A stretch of 64,000 nt of DNA from Gordius sp. MW1 (Eukaryota > Nematomorpha > Gordioida > Gordea > Gordiidae), in contig OZ038533.1 in NCBI GenBank assembly GCA_964036665.1, positions 10,314,413 through 10,378,412 on the forward strand, written 5' to 3'. This document shows, piece by piece, positions 34,452-49,200 of this stretch. The notes below the pieces were generated by a model. That model did not search any database. It had not been told where the DNA came from and worked only from the letters and a program-made list of their open reading frames with translations. Each line of letters begins with the position of its first letter. Position 1 is the stretch's first letter. A program made the translations under genes and the position numbers.

Positions 34452-37190
34452 TTGAGAATCCTATTATCCTCGATTCACTTCCGAAAAGAGGTTTTAAGCT
34501 GCGAGAACTATCATTTTGACAAAAGACAACGTTTTATTGTTGCGATTAGTTTGTTGTATCGCAACGTGAGTGCTGTATTTTTGAAAATGGCTCTATGCGA
34601 TCATGATTTCAAAGTAATAGTTTTCAGATTCTGATAAATTTTTCTTTAGATCATAGAAACCACGTCTGAAAACGACAACTTTCATCGGATGAATACGGTT
34701 TAAAGAAAAATATGTGAAAAATTTTGAGGTAAAAATATTTATTTTTTTTGATTCTATGTGAAAGAGCGTAAAAAATATATAAAAGTAAGCCAATTTGAGA
34801 ATCCTATTATCCTCGATTGACTTCCGAAAAGAGGTTTTAAGCTGCGAGAACTATCATTTTGACAAAAGACAACGTTTTATTGTTGCGACTAGTTTGTTGT
34901 ATCGCAACGTGAGTGCTTAATTTTTCAAAAATGCACAATGCGATCATGATTTCAAAGTAATAGTTTTCTGATTCTGATAAATTTTTACTTGAGATCATAG
35001 AAACCACGTGTGAAAACGACAACTTTCATCGGATGAATACGGTTCAAAGAAAAATATGTGAAAAATTTTGAGGTAAAAATATTTATTTTTTTCAATTCTA
35101 TGTGAAAGAGCATGAAAAAATATATAAAAGTAAGCCAATTTGAGAATCCTATTATCCTCGATTGACTTCCGAAAAGAGGTTTTAAGCTGCGAGAACTCAT
35201 TTTGACAAAAGACAACGTTTTATTGTTGCGATTAGTTTGTTGTATCGCAACGTGAGTGCTTTATTTTTCAAAAATGCACTATGCGATCATGATTTCAAAG
35301 TAATAGTTTTCTGATTCTGATAAATTTACTTTTTATCATCGAAACCACGTCTAAAAACGACAACTTTCATCGGATGCATACGGTTGAAAGAAAAATATGT
35401 GAAAAATTTAGAGGTAAAAATATTTATTTTTTTCGATTCTATGTGAAAGAGCATGAAAAAATATATAAAAGTAAATTTGAGAATCCTATTATCCTCGATT
35501 GGCTTCCGAAAAGAGGTTTTAAGCTGCGAGAACTATCATTTTGTGAAGACAACGTTTTATTGTTGCGATTAGTTTGTTGTATCGCAACGTGAGTGCTTAA
35601 TTTTTCAAAAATGCACTATGCGATCATGATTTCAAAGTAATAGTTTTCTGATTCTGATAAATTTTTACTTTTTATCATCGAAACCACGTCTGAAAACGAC
35701 AACTTTCATCGGATGCATACGGTTCAAAGAAAAATATGTGAAAAATTTTGAGGTAAAAATATTTATTTTTTTCAATTCTATGTGAAAGAGCATGAAAAAA
35801 TATATAAAAGTAAGCCATTTTGAGAATCCTATTATCCTGGATTGACTTCCGAAAAGAGGTTTTAAGCTGCGAGAACTCATTTTGACAAAAGACAACGTTT
35901 TATTGTTGCGATTAGTTTGTTGTATCGCAACGTGAGTGCTTAATTTTTCAAAAATGCACTATGCGATCATGATTTCAAAGTAATAGTTTTCTGATTCTGA
36001 TAAATTTACTTTTTATCATCGAAACCACGTCTGAAAACGACAACTTTATCGTATGCATACGGTTGAAAGAAAAATATGTGAAAAATTTTGAGGTATAACT
36101 ATTTATTTTTTTCGATTCTATGTGAAAGAGCATGAAAAAATATATAAAAGTAAGCCAATTTGAGAATCCTATTATCCTCGATTGACTTCCGAAAAGAGGT
36201 TTTAAGCTGCGAGAACTATCATTTTGACATAAGACAAGGTTTTATTGTTGCGATAAGTTTGTTGTATCGCAACGTGAGTGCTTAATTTTTCAAAAATGCA
36301 CTATGCGATCATGATTTCAAAGTAATAGTTTTCTGATTCTGATAAATTTTTACTTTTTATCATCGAAACCACGTCTGAAAACGACAACTTTCATCGGATG
36401 CATACGGTTCAAAGAAAAATATGTGAAAAATTATGAGGTAAAAACATTTATTTTTTTCAATTCTATGTGAAAGAGCATGAAAAAATATATAAAAGTAAGC
36501 CAATTTGAGAATCCTATTATCCTCGATTGACTTCCGAAAAGAGGTTTTAAGCTGCGAGAACTCATTTTGACAAAAGACAACGTTTTATTGTTGCGATTAG
36601 TTTGTTGTATCGCAACGTGAGTGCTTAATTTTTCAAAAATGCACTATGCGATCATGATTTCAAAGTAATAGTTTTCTGATTCTGATAAATTTACTTTTTA
36701 TCATCGAAACCACGTCTAAAAACGACAACTTTCATCGGATGCATACGGTTGAAAGAAAAATATGTGAAAAATTTTGAGGTAAAAATATTTATTTTTTTCG
36801 ATTCTATGTGAAAGAGCATGAAAAAATATATAAAAGTAAGCCAATTTGAGAATCCTATTATCCTCGATTGACTTCCGAAAAGAGGTTTTAAGCTGCGAGA
36901 ACTATCATTTTGACATAAGACAACGTTTTATTGTTGCGATAAGTTTGTTGTATCGCAACGTGAGTGCTTAATTTTTCAAAAATGCACTATGCGATCATGA
37001 TTTCAAAGTAATAGTTTTCTGATTCTGATAAATTTTTACTTTTTATCATCAAAACCACGTCTGAAAACGACAACTTTCATCGGATGCATACGGTTCAAAG
37101 AAAAATATGTGAAAAATTATGAGGTAAAAACATTTATATTTTTCAATTCTATGTGAAAGAGCATGAAAAAATATATAAAAGTAAGCCAAT
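34452..37190 (+). repeat. HOR zone 1, unit 3 (2739 bp, 8 monomers)
   Basis: Has the CACAATG/CACGTG monomer (34837-35022, offset 5819 from 29018) but lacks a TTTTGTGAAGAC monomer near 36420-36560, where ATTATGAGG is followed at once by the GAACTCATTTTG type. It therefore lost a different monomer from unit 2. Confidence 0.8.
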
Positions 37191-40100
37191 TTGAGAATCC
37201 TATTATCCTCGATTCACTTCCGAAAAGAGGTTTTAAGCTGCGAGAACTATCATTTTGACAAAAGACAACGTTTTATTGTTGCGATTAGTTTGTTGTATCG
37301 CAACGTGAGTGCTGTATTTTTGAAAATGGCTCTATGCGATCATGATTTCAAAGTAATAGTTTTCAGATTCTGATAAATTTTTCTTTAGATCATAGAAACC
37401 ACGTCTGAAAACGACAACTTTCATCGGATGAATACGGTTTAAAGAAAAATATGTGAAAAATTTTGAGGTAAAAATATTTATTTTTTTTGATTCTATGTGA
37501 AAGAGCGTAAAAAATATATAAAAGTAAGCCAATTTGAGAATCCTATTATCCTCGATTGACTTCCGAAAAGAGGTTTTAAGCTGCGAGAACTATCATTTTG
37601 ACAAAAGACAACGTTTTATTGTTGCGACTAGTTTGTTGTATCGCAACGTGAGTGCTTAATTTTTCAAAAATGCACAATGCGATCATGATTTCAAAGTAAT
37701 AGTTTTCTGATTCTGATAAATTTTTACTTGAGATCATAGAAACCACGTGTGAAAACGACAACTTTCATCGGATGAATACGGTTCAAAGAAAAATATGTGA
37801 AAAATTTTGAGGTAAAAATATTTATTTTTTTCAATTCTATGTGAAAGAGCATGAAAAAATATATAAAAGTAAGCCAATTTGAGAATCCTATTATCCTCGA
37901 TTGACTTCCGAAAAGAGGTTTTAAGCTGCGAGAACTCATTTTGACAAAAGACAACGTTTTATTGTTGCGATTAGTTTGTTGTATCGCAACGTGAGTGCTT
38001 AATTTTTCAAAAATGCACTATGCGATCATGATTTCAAAGTAATAGTTTTCTGATTCTGATAAATTTACTTTTTATCATCGAAACCACGTCTAAAAACGAC
38101 AACTTTCATCGGATGCAAACGGTTGAAAGAAAAATATGTGAAAAATTTAGAGGTAAAAATATTTATTTTTTTCGATTCTATGTGAAAGAGCATGAAAAAA
38201 TATATAAAAGTAAATTTGAGAATCCTATTATCCTCGATTGGCTTCCGAAAAGAGGTTTTAAGCTGCGAGAACTATCATTTTGTGAAGACAACGTTTTATT
38301 GTTGCGATTAGTTTGTTGTATCGCAACGTGAGTGCTTAATTTTTCAAAAATGCACTATGCGATCATGATTTCAAAGTAATAGTTTTCTGATTCTGATAAA
38401 TTTTTACTTTTTATCATCGAAACCACGTCTGAAAACGACAACTTTCATCGGATGCATACGGTTCAAAGAAAAATATGTGAAAAATTTTGAGGTAAAAATA
38501 TTTATTTTTTTCAATTCTATGTGAAAGAGCATGAAAAAATATATAAAAGTAAGCCATTTTGAGAATCCTATTATCCTCGATTGACTTCCGAAAAGAGGTT
38601 TTAAGCTGCGAGAACTCATTTTGACAAAAGACAACGTTTTATTGTTGCGATTAGTTTGTTGTATCGCAACGTGAGTGCTTAATTTTTCAAAAATGCACTA
38701 TGCGATCATGATTTCAAAGTAATAGTTTTCTGATTCTGATAAATTTACTTTTTATCATCGAAACCACGTCTGAAAACGACAACTTTATCGTATGCATACG
38801 GTTGAAAGAAAAATATGTGAAAAATTTTGAGGTATAACTATTTATTTTTTTCGATTCTATGTGAAAGAGCATGAAAAAATATATAAAAGTAAGCCAATTT
38901 GAGAATCCTATTATCCTCGATTGACTTCCGAAAAGAGGTTTTAAGCTGCGAGAACTATCATTTTGACATAAGACAAGGTTTTATTGTTGCGATAAGTTTG
39001 TTGTATCGCAACGTGAGTGCTTAATTTTTCAAAAATGCACTATGCGATCATGATTTCAAAGTAATAGTTTTCTGATTCTGATAAATTTTTACTTTTTATC
39101 ATCGAAACCACGTCTGAAAACGACAACTTTCATCGGATGCATACGGTTCAAAGAAAAATATGTGAAAAATTATGAGGTAAAAACATTTATTTTTTTCAAT
39201 TCTATGTGAAAGAGCATGAAAAAATATATAAAAGTAAGCCAATTTGAGAATCCTATTATCCTCGATTGACTTCCGAAAAGAGGTTTTAAGCTGCGAGAAC
39301 TCATTTTGACAAAAGACAACGTTTTATTGTTGCGATTAGTTTGTTGTATCGCAACGTGAGTGCTTAATTTTTCAAAAATGCACTATGCGATCATGATTTC
39401 AAAGTAATAGTTTTCTGATTCTGATAAATTTACTTTTTATCATCGAAACCACGTCTAAAAACGACAACTTTCATCGGATGCATACGGTTGAAAGAAAAAT
39501 ATGTGAAAAATTTTGAGGTAAAAATATTTATTTTTTTCGATTCTATGTGAAAGAGCATGAAAAAATATATAAAAGTAAATTTGAGAATCCTATTATCCTC
39601 GATTGGCTTCCGAAAAGAGGTTTTAAGCTGCGAGAACTATCATTTTGTGAAGACAACGTTTTATTGTTGCGATTAGTTTGTTGTATCGCAACGTGAGTGC
39701 TTAATTTTTCAAAAATGCACTATGCGATCATGATTTCAAAGTAATAGTTTTCTGATTCTGATAAATTTTTACTTTTTATCATCGAAACCACATCTGAAAA
39801 CGACAACTTTCATCGGATGCATACGGTTCAAAGAAAAATATGTGAAAAATTTTGAGGTAAAAATATTTATTTTTTTCAATTCTATGTGAAAGAGCATGAA
39901 AAAATATATAAAAGTAAGCCATTTTGAGAATCCTATTATCCTCGATTGACTTCCGAAAAGAGGTTTTAAGCTGCGAGAACTCATTTTGACAAAAGACAAC
40001 GTTTTATTGTTGCGATTAGTTTGTTGTATCGCAACGTGAGTGCTTAATTTTTCAAAAATGCACTATGCGATCATGATTTCAAAGTAATAGTTTTCTGATT

Positions 40101-40608
40101 CTGATAAATTTACTTTTTATCATCGAAACCACGTCTGAAAACGACAACTTTATCGTATGCATACGGTTGAAAGAAAAATATGTGAAAAATTTTGAGGTAT
40201 AACTATTTATTTTTTTCGATTCTATGTGAAAGAGCATGAAAAAATATATAAAAGTAAGCCAATTTGAGAATCCTATTATCCTCGATTGACTTCCGAAAAG
40301 AGGTTTTAAGCTGCGAGAACTATCATTTTGACATAAGACAAGGTTTTATTGTTGCGATAAGTTTGTTGTATCGCAACGTGAGTGCTTAATTTTTCAAAAA
40401 TGCACTATGCGATCATGATTTCAAAGTAATAGTTTTCTGATTCTGATAAATTTTTACTTTTTATCATCGAAACCACGTCTGAAAACGACAACTTTCATCG
40501 GATGCATACGGTTCAAAGAAAAATATGTGAAAAATTATGAGGTAAAAACATTTATTTTTTTCAATTCTATGTGAAAGAGCATGAAAAAATATATAAAAGT
40601 AAGCCAAT
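37191..40608 (+). repeat. HOR zone 1, unit 4 (3418 bp, 10 monomers)
   Basis: Copies unit 3 at 2739-bp offset through about 39.3 kb, then repeats a TTTTGTGAAGAC plus TTTTATCATCG segment, ending at 40609. The extra monomers make it the longest unit. From 40609 a further partial unit grades into the second HOR zone. Confidence 0.78.
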
Positions 40609-40829
40609 TTGAGAATCCTATTATCCTCGATTGACTTCCGAAAAGAGGTTTTAAGCTGCGAGAACTATCATTTTGACAAAAGACAACGTTTTATTGTTGC
40701 GATTAGTTTGTTGTATCGCAACGTGAGTGCTGAATTTTTGAAAATGGCTCTATGCGATCATGATTTCAAAGTAATAGTTTTCAGATTCTGATAAATTTTT
40801 CTTTAGATCATAGAAACCACGTCTGAAAA

Positions 40830-43800
40830 CGACAACTTTCATCGGATGAATACGGTTTAAAGAAAAATATGTGAAAAATTTTGAGGTAAAAATATTTATT
40901 TTTTTTGATTCTATGTGAAAGAGCGTAAAAAAATATATAAAAGTAAGCCAATTTGAGAATCCTATTATCCTCGATTGACTTCCGAAAAGAGGTTTTAAGC
41001 TGCGAGAACTATCATTTTGACAAAAGACAACGTTTTATTGTTGCGACTAGTTTGTTGTATCGCAACGTGAGTGCTTAATTTTTCAAAAATGCACAATGCG
41101 ATCATGATTTCAAAGTAATAGTTTTCTGATTCTGATAAATTTTTACTTGAGATCATAGAAACCACGTGTGAAAACGACAACTTTCATCGGATGAATACGG
41201 TTCAAAGAAAAATATGTGAAAAATTTTGAGGTAAAAATATTTATTTTTTTCAATTCTATGTGAAAGAGCATGAAAAAATATATAAAAGTAAGCCAATTTG
41301 AGAATCCTATTATCCTCGATTGACTTCCGAAAAGAAGTTTTAAGCTGCGAGAACTCATTTTGACAAAAGACAACGTTTTATTGTTGCGATTAGTTTGTTG
41401 TATCGCAACGTGAGTGCTTAATTTTTCAAAAATGCACTATGCGATCATGATTTCAAAGCAATAGTTTTCTGATTCTGATAAATTTACTTTTTATCATCGA
41501 AACCACGTCTGAAAACGACAACTTTCATCGGATGCATACGGTTGAAAGAAAAATATGTGAAAAATTTTGAGGTAAAAATATTTATTTTTTTCGATTCTAT
41601 GTGAAAGAGCATGAAAAAATATATAAAAGTAAGCCTATTTGAGAATCCTATTATCCTCGATTGACTTCCGAAAAGAGGTTTTAAGCTGCGAGAACTATCA
41701 TTTTGACAAAAGACAACGTTTTATTGTTGCGACTAGTTTGTTGTATCGCAACGTGAGTGCTTAATTTTTCAAAAATGCACAATGCGATCATGATTTCAAA
41801 GTAATAGTTTTCTGATTCTGATAAATTTTTACTTGAGATCATAGAAACCACGTGTGAAAACGACAACTTTCATCGGATGAATACGGTTCAAAGAAAAATA
41901 TGTGAAAAATTTTGAGGTAAAAATATTTATTTTTTTCAATTCTATGTGAAAGAGCATGAAAAAATATATAAAAGTAAGCCAATTTGAGAATCCTATTATC
42001 CTCGATTGACTTCCGAAAAGAAGTTTTAAGCTGCGAGAACTCATTTTGACAAAAGACAACGTTTTATTGTTGCGATTAGTTTGTTGTATCGCAACGTGAG
42101 TGCTTAATTTTTCAAAAATGCACTATGCGATCATGATTTTAAAGTAATAGTTTTCTGATTCTGATAAATTTACTTTTTATCATCGAAACCACGTCTGAAA
42201 ACGACAACTTTCATCGGATGCATACGGTTGAAAGAAAAATATGTGAAAAATTTTGAGGTAAAAATATTTATTTTTTTCGATTCTATGTGAAAGAGCATGA
42301 AAAAAATAAAAGTAAGCCAATTTGAGAATCCTATTATCCTCGATTGACTTCCGAAAAGAGGTTTTAAGCTGCGAGAACTATCATTTTGTGAAGACAACGT
42401 TTTATTGTTGCGATTAGTTTGTTGTATCGCAACGTGAGTGCTTAATTTTTCAAAAATGCACTATGCGATCATGATTTCAAAGTAATAGTTTTCTGATTCT
42501 GATAAATTTTTACTTTTTATCATCGAAACCACGTCTGAAAACGACAACTTTCATCGGATGCATACGGTTCAAAGAAAAATATGTGAAAAATTTTGAGGTA
42601 AAAATATTTATTTTTTTCAATTCTATGTGAAAGAGCATGAAAAAATATATAAAAGTAAGCCAATTTGAGAATCCTATTATCCTCGATTGACTTCCGAAAA
42701 GAGGTTTTAAGCTGCGAGAACTATCATTTTGACAAAAGACAACGTTTTATTGTTGAGATTAGTTTGTCGTATCGCAACGTGAGTGTTTAATTTTTGAAAA
42801 TGGCTCTATGCGATCATGATTTCAAAGTAATAGTTTTCAGATTCTGATAAATTTTTACTTGGGATCATAGAAACCACGTCTGAAAACGACAACTTTCATC
42901 GGATGAATACGGTTTAAAGAAAAATATGTGAAAAATTGTGAGGTAAAAATATTTATTTTTTTCGATTCTATGTGAAAGAGCGTAAAAAAATATATAAAAG
43001 TAAGCCAATTTGAGAATCCTATTATCCTCGATTGACTTCCGAAAAGAGGTTTTAAGCTGCGAGAACTATCATTTTGACAAAAGACAACGTTTTATTGTTG
43101 CGACTAGTTTGTTGTATCGCAACGTGAGTGCTTAATTTTTCAAAAATGCACAATGCGATCATGATTTCAAAGTAATAGTTTTCTGATTCTGATAAATTTT
43201 TACTTGAGATCATAGAAACCACGTGTGAAAACGACAACTTTCATCGGATGAATACGGTTCAAAGAAAAATATGTGAAAAATTTTGAGGTAAAAATATTTA
43301 TTTTTTTCAATTCTATGTGAAAGAGCATTGAAAAATATATAAAAGTAAGCCAATTTGAGAATCCTATTATCCGAGATTGACTTCTGAAAAGAGGTTTTAA
43401 GCTGCGAGAACTATCATTTTGACAAAAGACAACGTTTTATTGTTGCAACTAGTTTGTTGTATCGCAACGTGAGTGCTTAATTTTTCAAAAATGCACTATG
43501 CGATCATGATTTCAAAGTAATAGTTTTCTGATTCTGATAAATTTTTACTTTTTATCATCGAAACCACGTCTGAAAACGACAACTTTCATCGGATGCATAC
43601 GGTTCAAAGAAAAATATGTGAAAAATTTTGAGGTAAAAATATTTTTTTTTTCAATTCTACAAAAGACAACGTTTTATTGTTGCGATTAGTTTGTTGTATC
43701 GCAACGTGAGTGCTTAATTTTTGAAAATGGCTCTATGCGATCATGATTTCAAAGTAATATTTTTAAGATTCTGATAAATTTTTACTTGGGATCATAGAAA

Positions 43801-46222
43801 CCACGTCTGAAAATGACAACTTTCATCGGATGAATACGGTTTAAAGAAAAATATGTGAAAAATTTTGAGGTAAAAATATTTATTTTTTTCGATTCTATGT
43901 GAAAGAGCGTAAAAAATATATAAAAGTAAGCCAATTTGAGAAGCCTATTATCCTCGATTGACTTCCGAAAAGAGGTTTTAAGCTGCGAGAACTATCATTT
44001 TGACAAAAGACAACGTTTTATTGTTGCGACTAGTTTGTTGTATCGCAACGTGAGTGCTTAATTTTTCAAAAATGCACAATGCGATAATGATTTCAAAGTA
44101 ATAGTTTTCTGATTCTGATAAATTTTTACTTGAGATCATAGAAACCACGTGTGAAAACGACAACTTTCATCGGATGAATACGGTTCAAAGAAAAATATGT
44201 GAAAAATTTTTAGGTAAAAATATATTTTTTTTTCAATTCTATGTGAAAGAGCATGAAAAAATATATAAAAGTAAGCCAAATTGAGAATCCTATTATCCGA
44301 GATTGACTTCTGAAAAGAGGTTTTAAGCTGCGAGAACTATCATTTTGACAAAAGACAACGTTTTATTGTTGCGACTAGTTTGTTGTATCGCAACGTGAGT
44401 GCTTAATTTTTCAAAAATGCACAATGCGATCATGATTTCAAAGTAATAGTTTTCTGATTCTGATAAATTTTTACTTGAGATCATAGAAACCACGTGTGAA
44501 AACGACAACTTTCATCGGATGAATACGGTTCAAAGAAAAATATGTGAAAAATTATGAGGTAAAAATATTTATTTTTTTCAATTCTATGTGAAAGAGCATG
44601 AAAAAATATATAAAAGTAAGCCAATTTGAGAATCCTATTATCCGAGATTGACTTCTGAAAAGAGGTTTTAAGCTGCGAGAACTATCATTTTGACAAAAGA
44701 CAACGTTTTATTGTTGCGACTAGTTTGTTGTATCGCAACGTGAGTGCTTAATTTTTCAAAAATGCACTATGCGATCATGATTTCAAAGTAATAGTTTTCT
44801 GATTCTGATAAATTTTTACTTGAGATCATAGAAACCACGTCTGAAAACGACAACTTTCATCGGATGAATACGGTTCAAAGAAAAATATGTGAAAAATTTT
44901 GAGGTAAAAATATTTATTTTTTTCAATTCTATATGAAAGAGCATGAAAAAATATATAAAAGTAAGCCAATTTGAGAATCATATTATCCTCGATTGACTTC
45001 CGAAAAGAGGTTTTAAGCTGCGAGAACTATCATTTTGACAAAAGACAACGTTTTATTGTTGCTATTAGTTTGTTGTATCGCAACGTGAGTGCTTAATTTT
45101 TGAAAATGGCTCTATGCGATCATGATTTCAAAGTAATAGTTTTCAGATTCTGATAAATTTTTACTTGGGATCATAGAAACCACGTCTGAAAACGACAACT
45201 TTCATCGGATGAATACGGTTCAAAGAAAAATATGTGAAAAATTTTGAGGTAAAAAAATTTATTTTTTTCGATTCTATGTGAAAGAGCATGAAAAAATATA
45301 TAAAAGTAAGCCAATTTGAGAATCCTATTATCCTCGATTGACTTCCGAAAAGAGGTTTTAAGCTGCGAGAACTATCATTTTGACAAAAGACAACGTTTTA
45401 TTGTTGCGATTAGTTTGTTGTATCGCAACGTGGGTGCTTAATTTTTCAAAATTGCACTATGCGATCATGATTTCAAAGTAATAGTTTTCTGATTCTGATA
45501 AATTTACTTTTTATCATCGAAACCACGTCTGAAAACGACAACTTTCATCGGATGCATACGGTTGAAAGAAAAATATGTGAAAAATTTTGAGGTAAAAATA
45601 TTTATTTTTTTCGATTCTATGTGAAAGAGCATGAAAAAAATAAAAGTAAGCCAATTTGAGAATCCTATTATCCTCGATTGACTTCCGAAAAGAGGTTTTA
45701 AGCTGCGAGAACTATCATTTTGACATAAGACAACGTTTTATTGTTGCGATTAGTTTGTTGTATCGCAACGTGAGTGCTTAATTTTTCAAAAATGCACTAT
45801 GCGATCATGATTTCAAAGTAATAGTTTTCTGATTCTGATAAATTTTTACTTTTTATCATCGAAACCACGTCTGAAAACGACAACTTTCATCGGATGCATA
45901 CGGTTCAAAGAAAAATATGTGAAAAATTTTGAGGTAAAAATATTTATTTTTTTCAATTCTATGTGAAAGAGCATGAAAAAATATATAAAAGTAAGCCAAT
46001 TTGAGAATCCTATTATCCTCGATTGACTTCCGAAAAGAGGTTTTAAGCTGCGAGAACTATCATTTTGACAAAAGACAACGTTTTATTGTTGAGATTAGTT
46101 TGTCGTATCGCAACGTGAGTGTTTAATTTTTGAAAATGGCTCTATGCGATCATGATTTCAAAGTAATAGTTTTCAGATTCTGATAAATTTTTACTTGGGA
46201 TCATAGAAACCACGTCTGAAAA
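40830..46222 (+). repeat. HOR zone 2, unit A (5393 bp)
   Basis: The longest unit, with about 15 full monomers plus the 237-bp truncated one. Its first two monomers still match the start of HOR zone 1 (40995 and 41143 correspond to 37576 and 37724, offset 3419), so zone 2 seems to have grown out of a zone-1 unit end. Confidence 0.82.
43577..43813 (+). repeat. truncated 237-bp satellite monomer (unit A)
   Basis: A monomer lacking about 108 bp. CAATTCTA is joined directly to CAAAAGACAACG, removing the AGAGCATG, TATATAAAAG and GAGGTTTTAAGC segment. The same junction occurs in units B and C, so one deletion was amplified with the unit. Confidence 0.92.
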
Positions 46223-49200
46223 CGACAACTTTCATCGGATGAATACGGTTTAAAGAAAAATATGTGAAAAATTGTGAGGTAAAAATATTTATTTTTTTCG
46301 ATTCTATGTGAAAGAGCGTAAAAAAATATATAAAAGTAAGCCAATTTGAGAATCCTATTATCCTCGATTGACTTCCGAAAAGAGGTTTTAAGCTGCGAGA
46401 ACTATCATTTTGACAAAAGACAACGTTTTATTGTTGCGACTAGTTTGTTGTATCGCAACGTGAGTGCTTAATTTTTCAAAAATGCACAATGCGATCATGA
46501 TTTCAAAGTAATAGTTTTCTGATTCTGATAAATTTTTACTTGAGATCATAGAAACCACGTGTGAAAACGACAACTTTCATCGGATGAATACGGTTCAAAG
46601 AAAAATATGTGAAAAATTTTGAGGTAAAAATATTTATTTTTTTCAATTCTATGTGAAAGAGCATGAAAAAATATATAAAAGTAAGCCAATTTGAGAATCT
46701 TATTATCCTCGATTGACTTCCGAAAAGAAGTTTTAAGCTGCGAGAACTCATTTTGACAAAAGACAACGTTTTATTGTTGCGATTAGTTTGTTGTATCGCA
46801 ACGTGAGTGCTTAATTTTTCAAAAATGCACTATGCGATCATGATTTCAAAGTAATAGTTTTCTGATTCTGATAAATTTACTTTTTATCATCGAAACCACG
46901 TCTGAAAACGACAACTTTCATCGGATGCATACGGTTGAAAGAAAAATATGTGAAAAATTTTGAGGTAAAAATATTTATTTTTTTCGATTCTATGTGAAAG
47001 AGCATGAAAAAATATATAAAAGTAAGCCAATTTGAGAATCCTATTATCCTCGATTGACTTCCGAAAAGAGGTTTTAAGCTGCGAGAACTATCATTTTGAC
47101 AAAAGACAACGTTTTATTGTTGCGACTAGTTTGTTGTATCGCAACGTGAGTGCTTAATTTTTCAAAAATGCACAATGCGATCATGATTTCAAAGTAATAG
47201 TTTTCTGATTCTGATAAATTTTTACTTGAGATCATAGAAACCACGTGTGAAAACGACAACTTTCATCGGATGAATACGGTTCAAAGAAAAATATGTGAAA
47301 AATTTTGAGGTAAAAATATTTATTTTTTTCAATTCTATGTGAAAGAGCATGAAAAAATATATAAAAGTAAGCCAATTTGAGAATCCTATTATCCTCGATT
47401 GACTTCCGAAAAGAGGTTTTAAGCTGCGAGAACTATCATTTTGTGAAGACAACGTTTTATTGTTGCGATTAGTTTGTTGTATCGCAACGTGAGTGCTTAA
47501 TTTTTCAAAAATGCACTATGCGATCATGATTTCAAAGTAATAGTTTTCTGATTCTGATAAATTTTTACTTTTTATCATCGAAACCACGTCTGAAAACGAC
47601 AACTTTCATCGGATGCATACGGTTCAAAGAAAAATATGTGAAAAATTTTGAGGTAAAAATATTTATTTTTTTCAATTCTATGTGAAAGAGCATGAAAAAA
47701 TATATAAAAGTAAGCCAATTTGAGAATCCTATTATCCTCGATTGACTTCCGAAAAGAGGTTTTAAGCTGCGAGAACTATCATTTTGACAAAAGACAACGT
47801 TTTATTGTTGAGATTAGTTTGTCGTATCGCAACGTGAGTGTTTAATTTTTGAAAATGGCTCTATGCGATCATGATTTCAAAGTAATAGTTTTCAGATTCT
47901 GATAAATTTTTACTTGGGATCATAGAAACCACGTCTGAAAACGACAACTTTCATCGGATGAATACGGTTTAAAGAAAAATATGTGAAAAATTGTGAGGTA
48001 AAAATATTTATTTTTTTCGATTCTATGTGAAAGAGCGTAAAAAAATATATAAAAGTAAGCCAATTTGAGAATCCTATTATCCTCGATTGACTTCCGAAAA
48101 GAGGTTTTAAGCTGCGAGAACTATCATTTTGACAAAAGACAACGTTTTATTGTTGCGACTAGTTTGTTGTATCGCAACGTGAGTGCTTAATTTTTCAAAA
48201 ATGCACAATGCGATCATGATTTCAAAGTAATAGTTTTCTGATTCTGATAAATTTTTACTTGAGATCATAGAAACCACGTGTGAAAACGACAACTTTCATC
48301 GGATGAATACGGTTCAAAGAAAAATATGTGAAAAATTTTGAGGTAAAAATATTTATTTTTTTCAATTCTATGTGAAAGAGCATTGAAAAATATATAAAAG
48401 TAAGCCAATTTGAGAATCCTATTATCCGAGATTGACTTCTGAAAAGAGGTTTTAAGCTGCGAGAACTATCATTTTGACAAAAGACAACGTTTTATTGTTG
48501 CAACTAGTTTGTTGTATCGCAACGTGAGTGCTTAATTTTTCAAAAATGCACTATGCGATCATGATTTCAAAGTAATAGTTTTCTGATTCTGATAAATTTT
48601 TACTTTTTATCATCGAAACCACGTCTGAAAACGACAACTTTCATCGGATGCATACGGTTCAAAGAAAAATATGTGAAAAATTTTGAGGTAAAAATATTTT
48701 TTTTTTCAATTCTACAAAAGACAACGTTTTATTGTTGCGATTAGTTTGTTGTATCGCAACGTGAGTGCTTAATTTTTGAAAATGGCTCTATGCGATCATG
48801 ATTTCAAAGTAATATTTTTAAGATTCTGATAAATTTTTACTTGGGATCATAGAAACCACGTCTGAAAATGACAACTTTCATCGGATGAATACGGTTTAAA
48901 GAAAAATATGTGAAAAATTTTGAGGTAAAAATATTTATTTTTTTCGATTCTATGTGAAAGAGCGTAAAAAATATATAAAAGTAAGCCAATTTGAGAAGCC
49001 TATTATCCTCGATTGACTTCCGAAAAGAGGTTTTAAGCTGCGAGAACTATCATTTTGACAAAAGACAACGTTTTATTGTTGCGACTAGTTTGTTGTATCG
49101 CAACGTGAGTGCTTAATTTTTCAAAAATGCACAATGCGATAATGATTTCAAAGTAATAGTTTTCTGATTCTGATAAATTTTTACTTGAGATCATAGAAAC

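Larger units (their letters stand above)
28131..40829 (+). repeat. first higher-order repeat (HOR) zone, 8-10-monomer units
   Basis: Diagnostic monomers recur in fixed order. The markers are CGTATGCATACG palindromes (28179, 30231, 32968 and later), GACATAAGAC with GATAAGTTTG, ATTATGAGG followed by AAAAACATTT, TTTTGTGAAGAC, and a GTGCTGTATTTTTG monomer with TTTCTTTAGATC. Unit spacing measured from the last is 3082, 2737, 2739 and 3418 bp (9, 8, 8 and 10 monomers). Within a pair of units the match looks nearly perfect over kilobases, whereas neighbouring monomers in one unit differ clearly. That is the definition of a HOR. Mean monomer length here is about 342 bp because of 2-3-bp losses. Confidence 0.88.
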
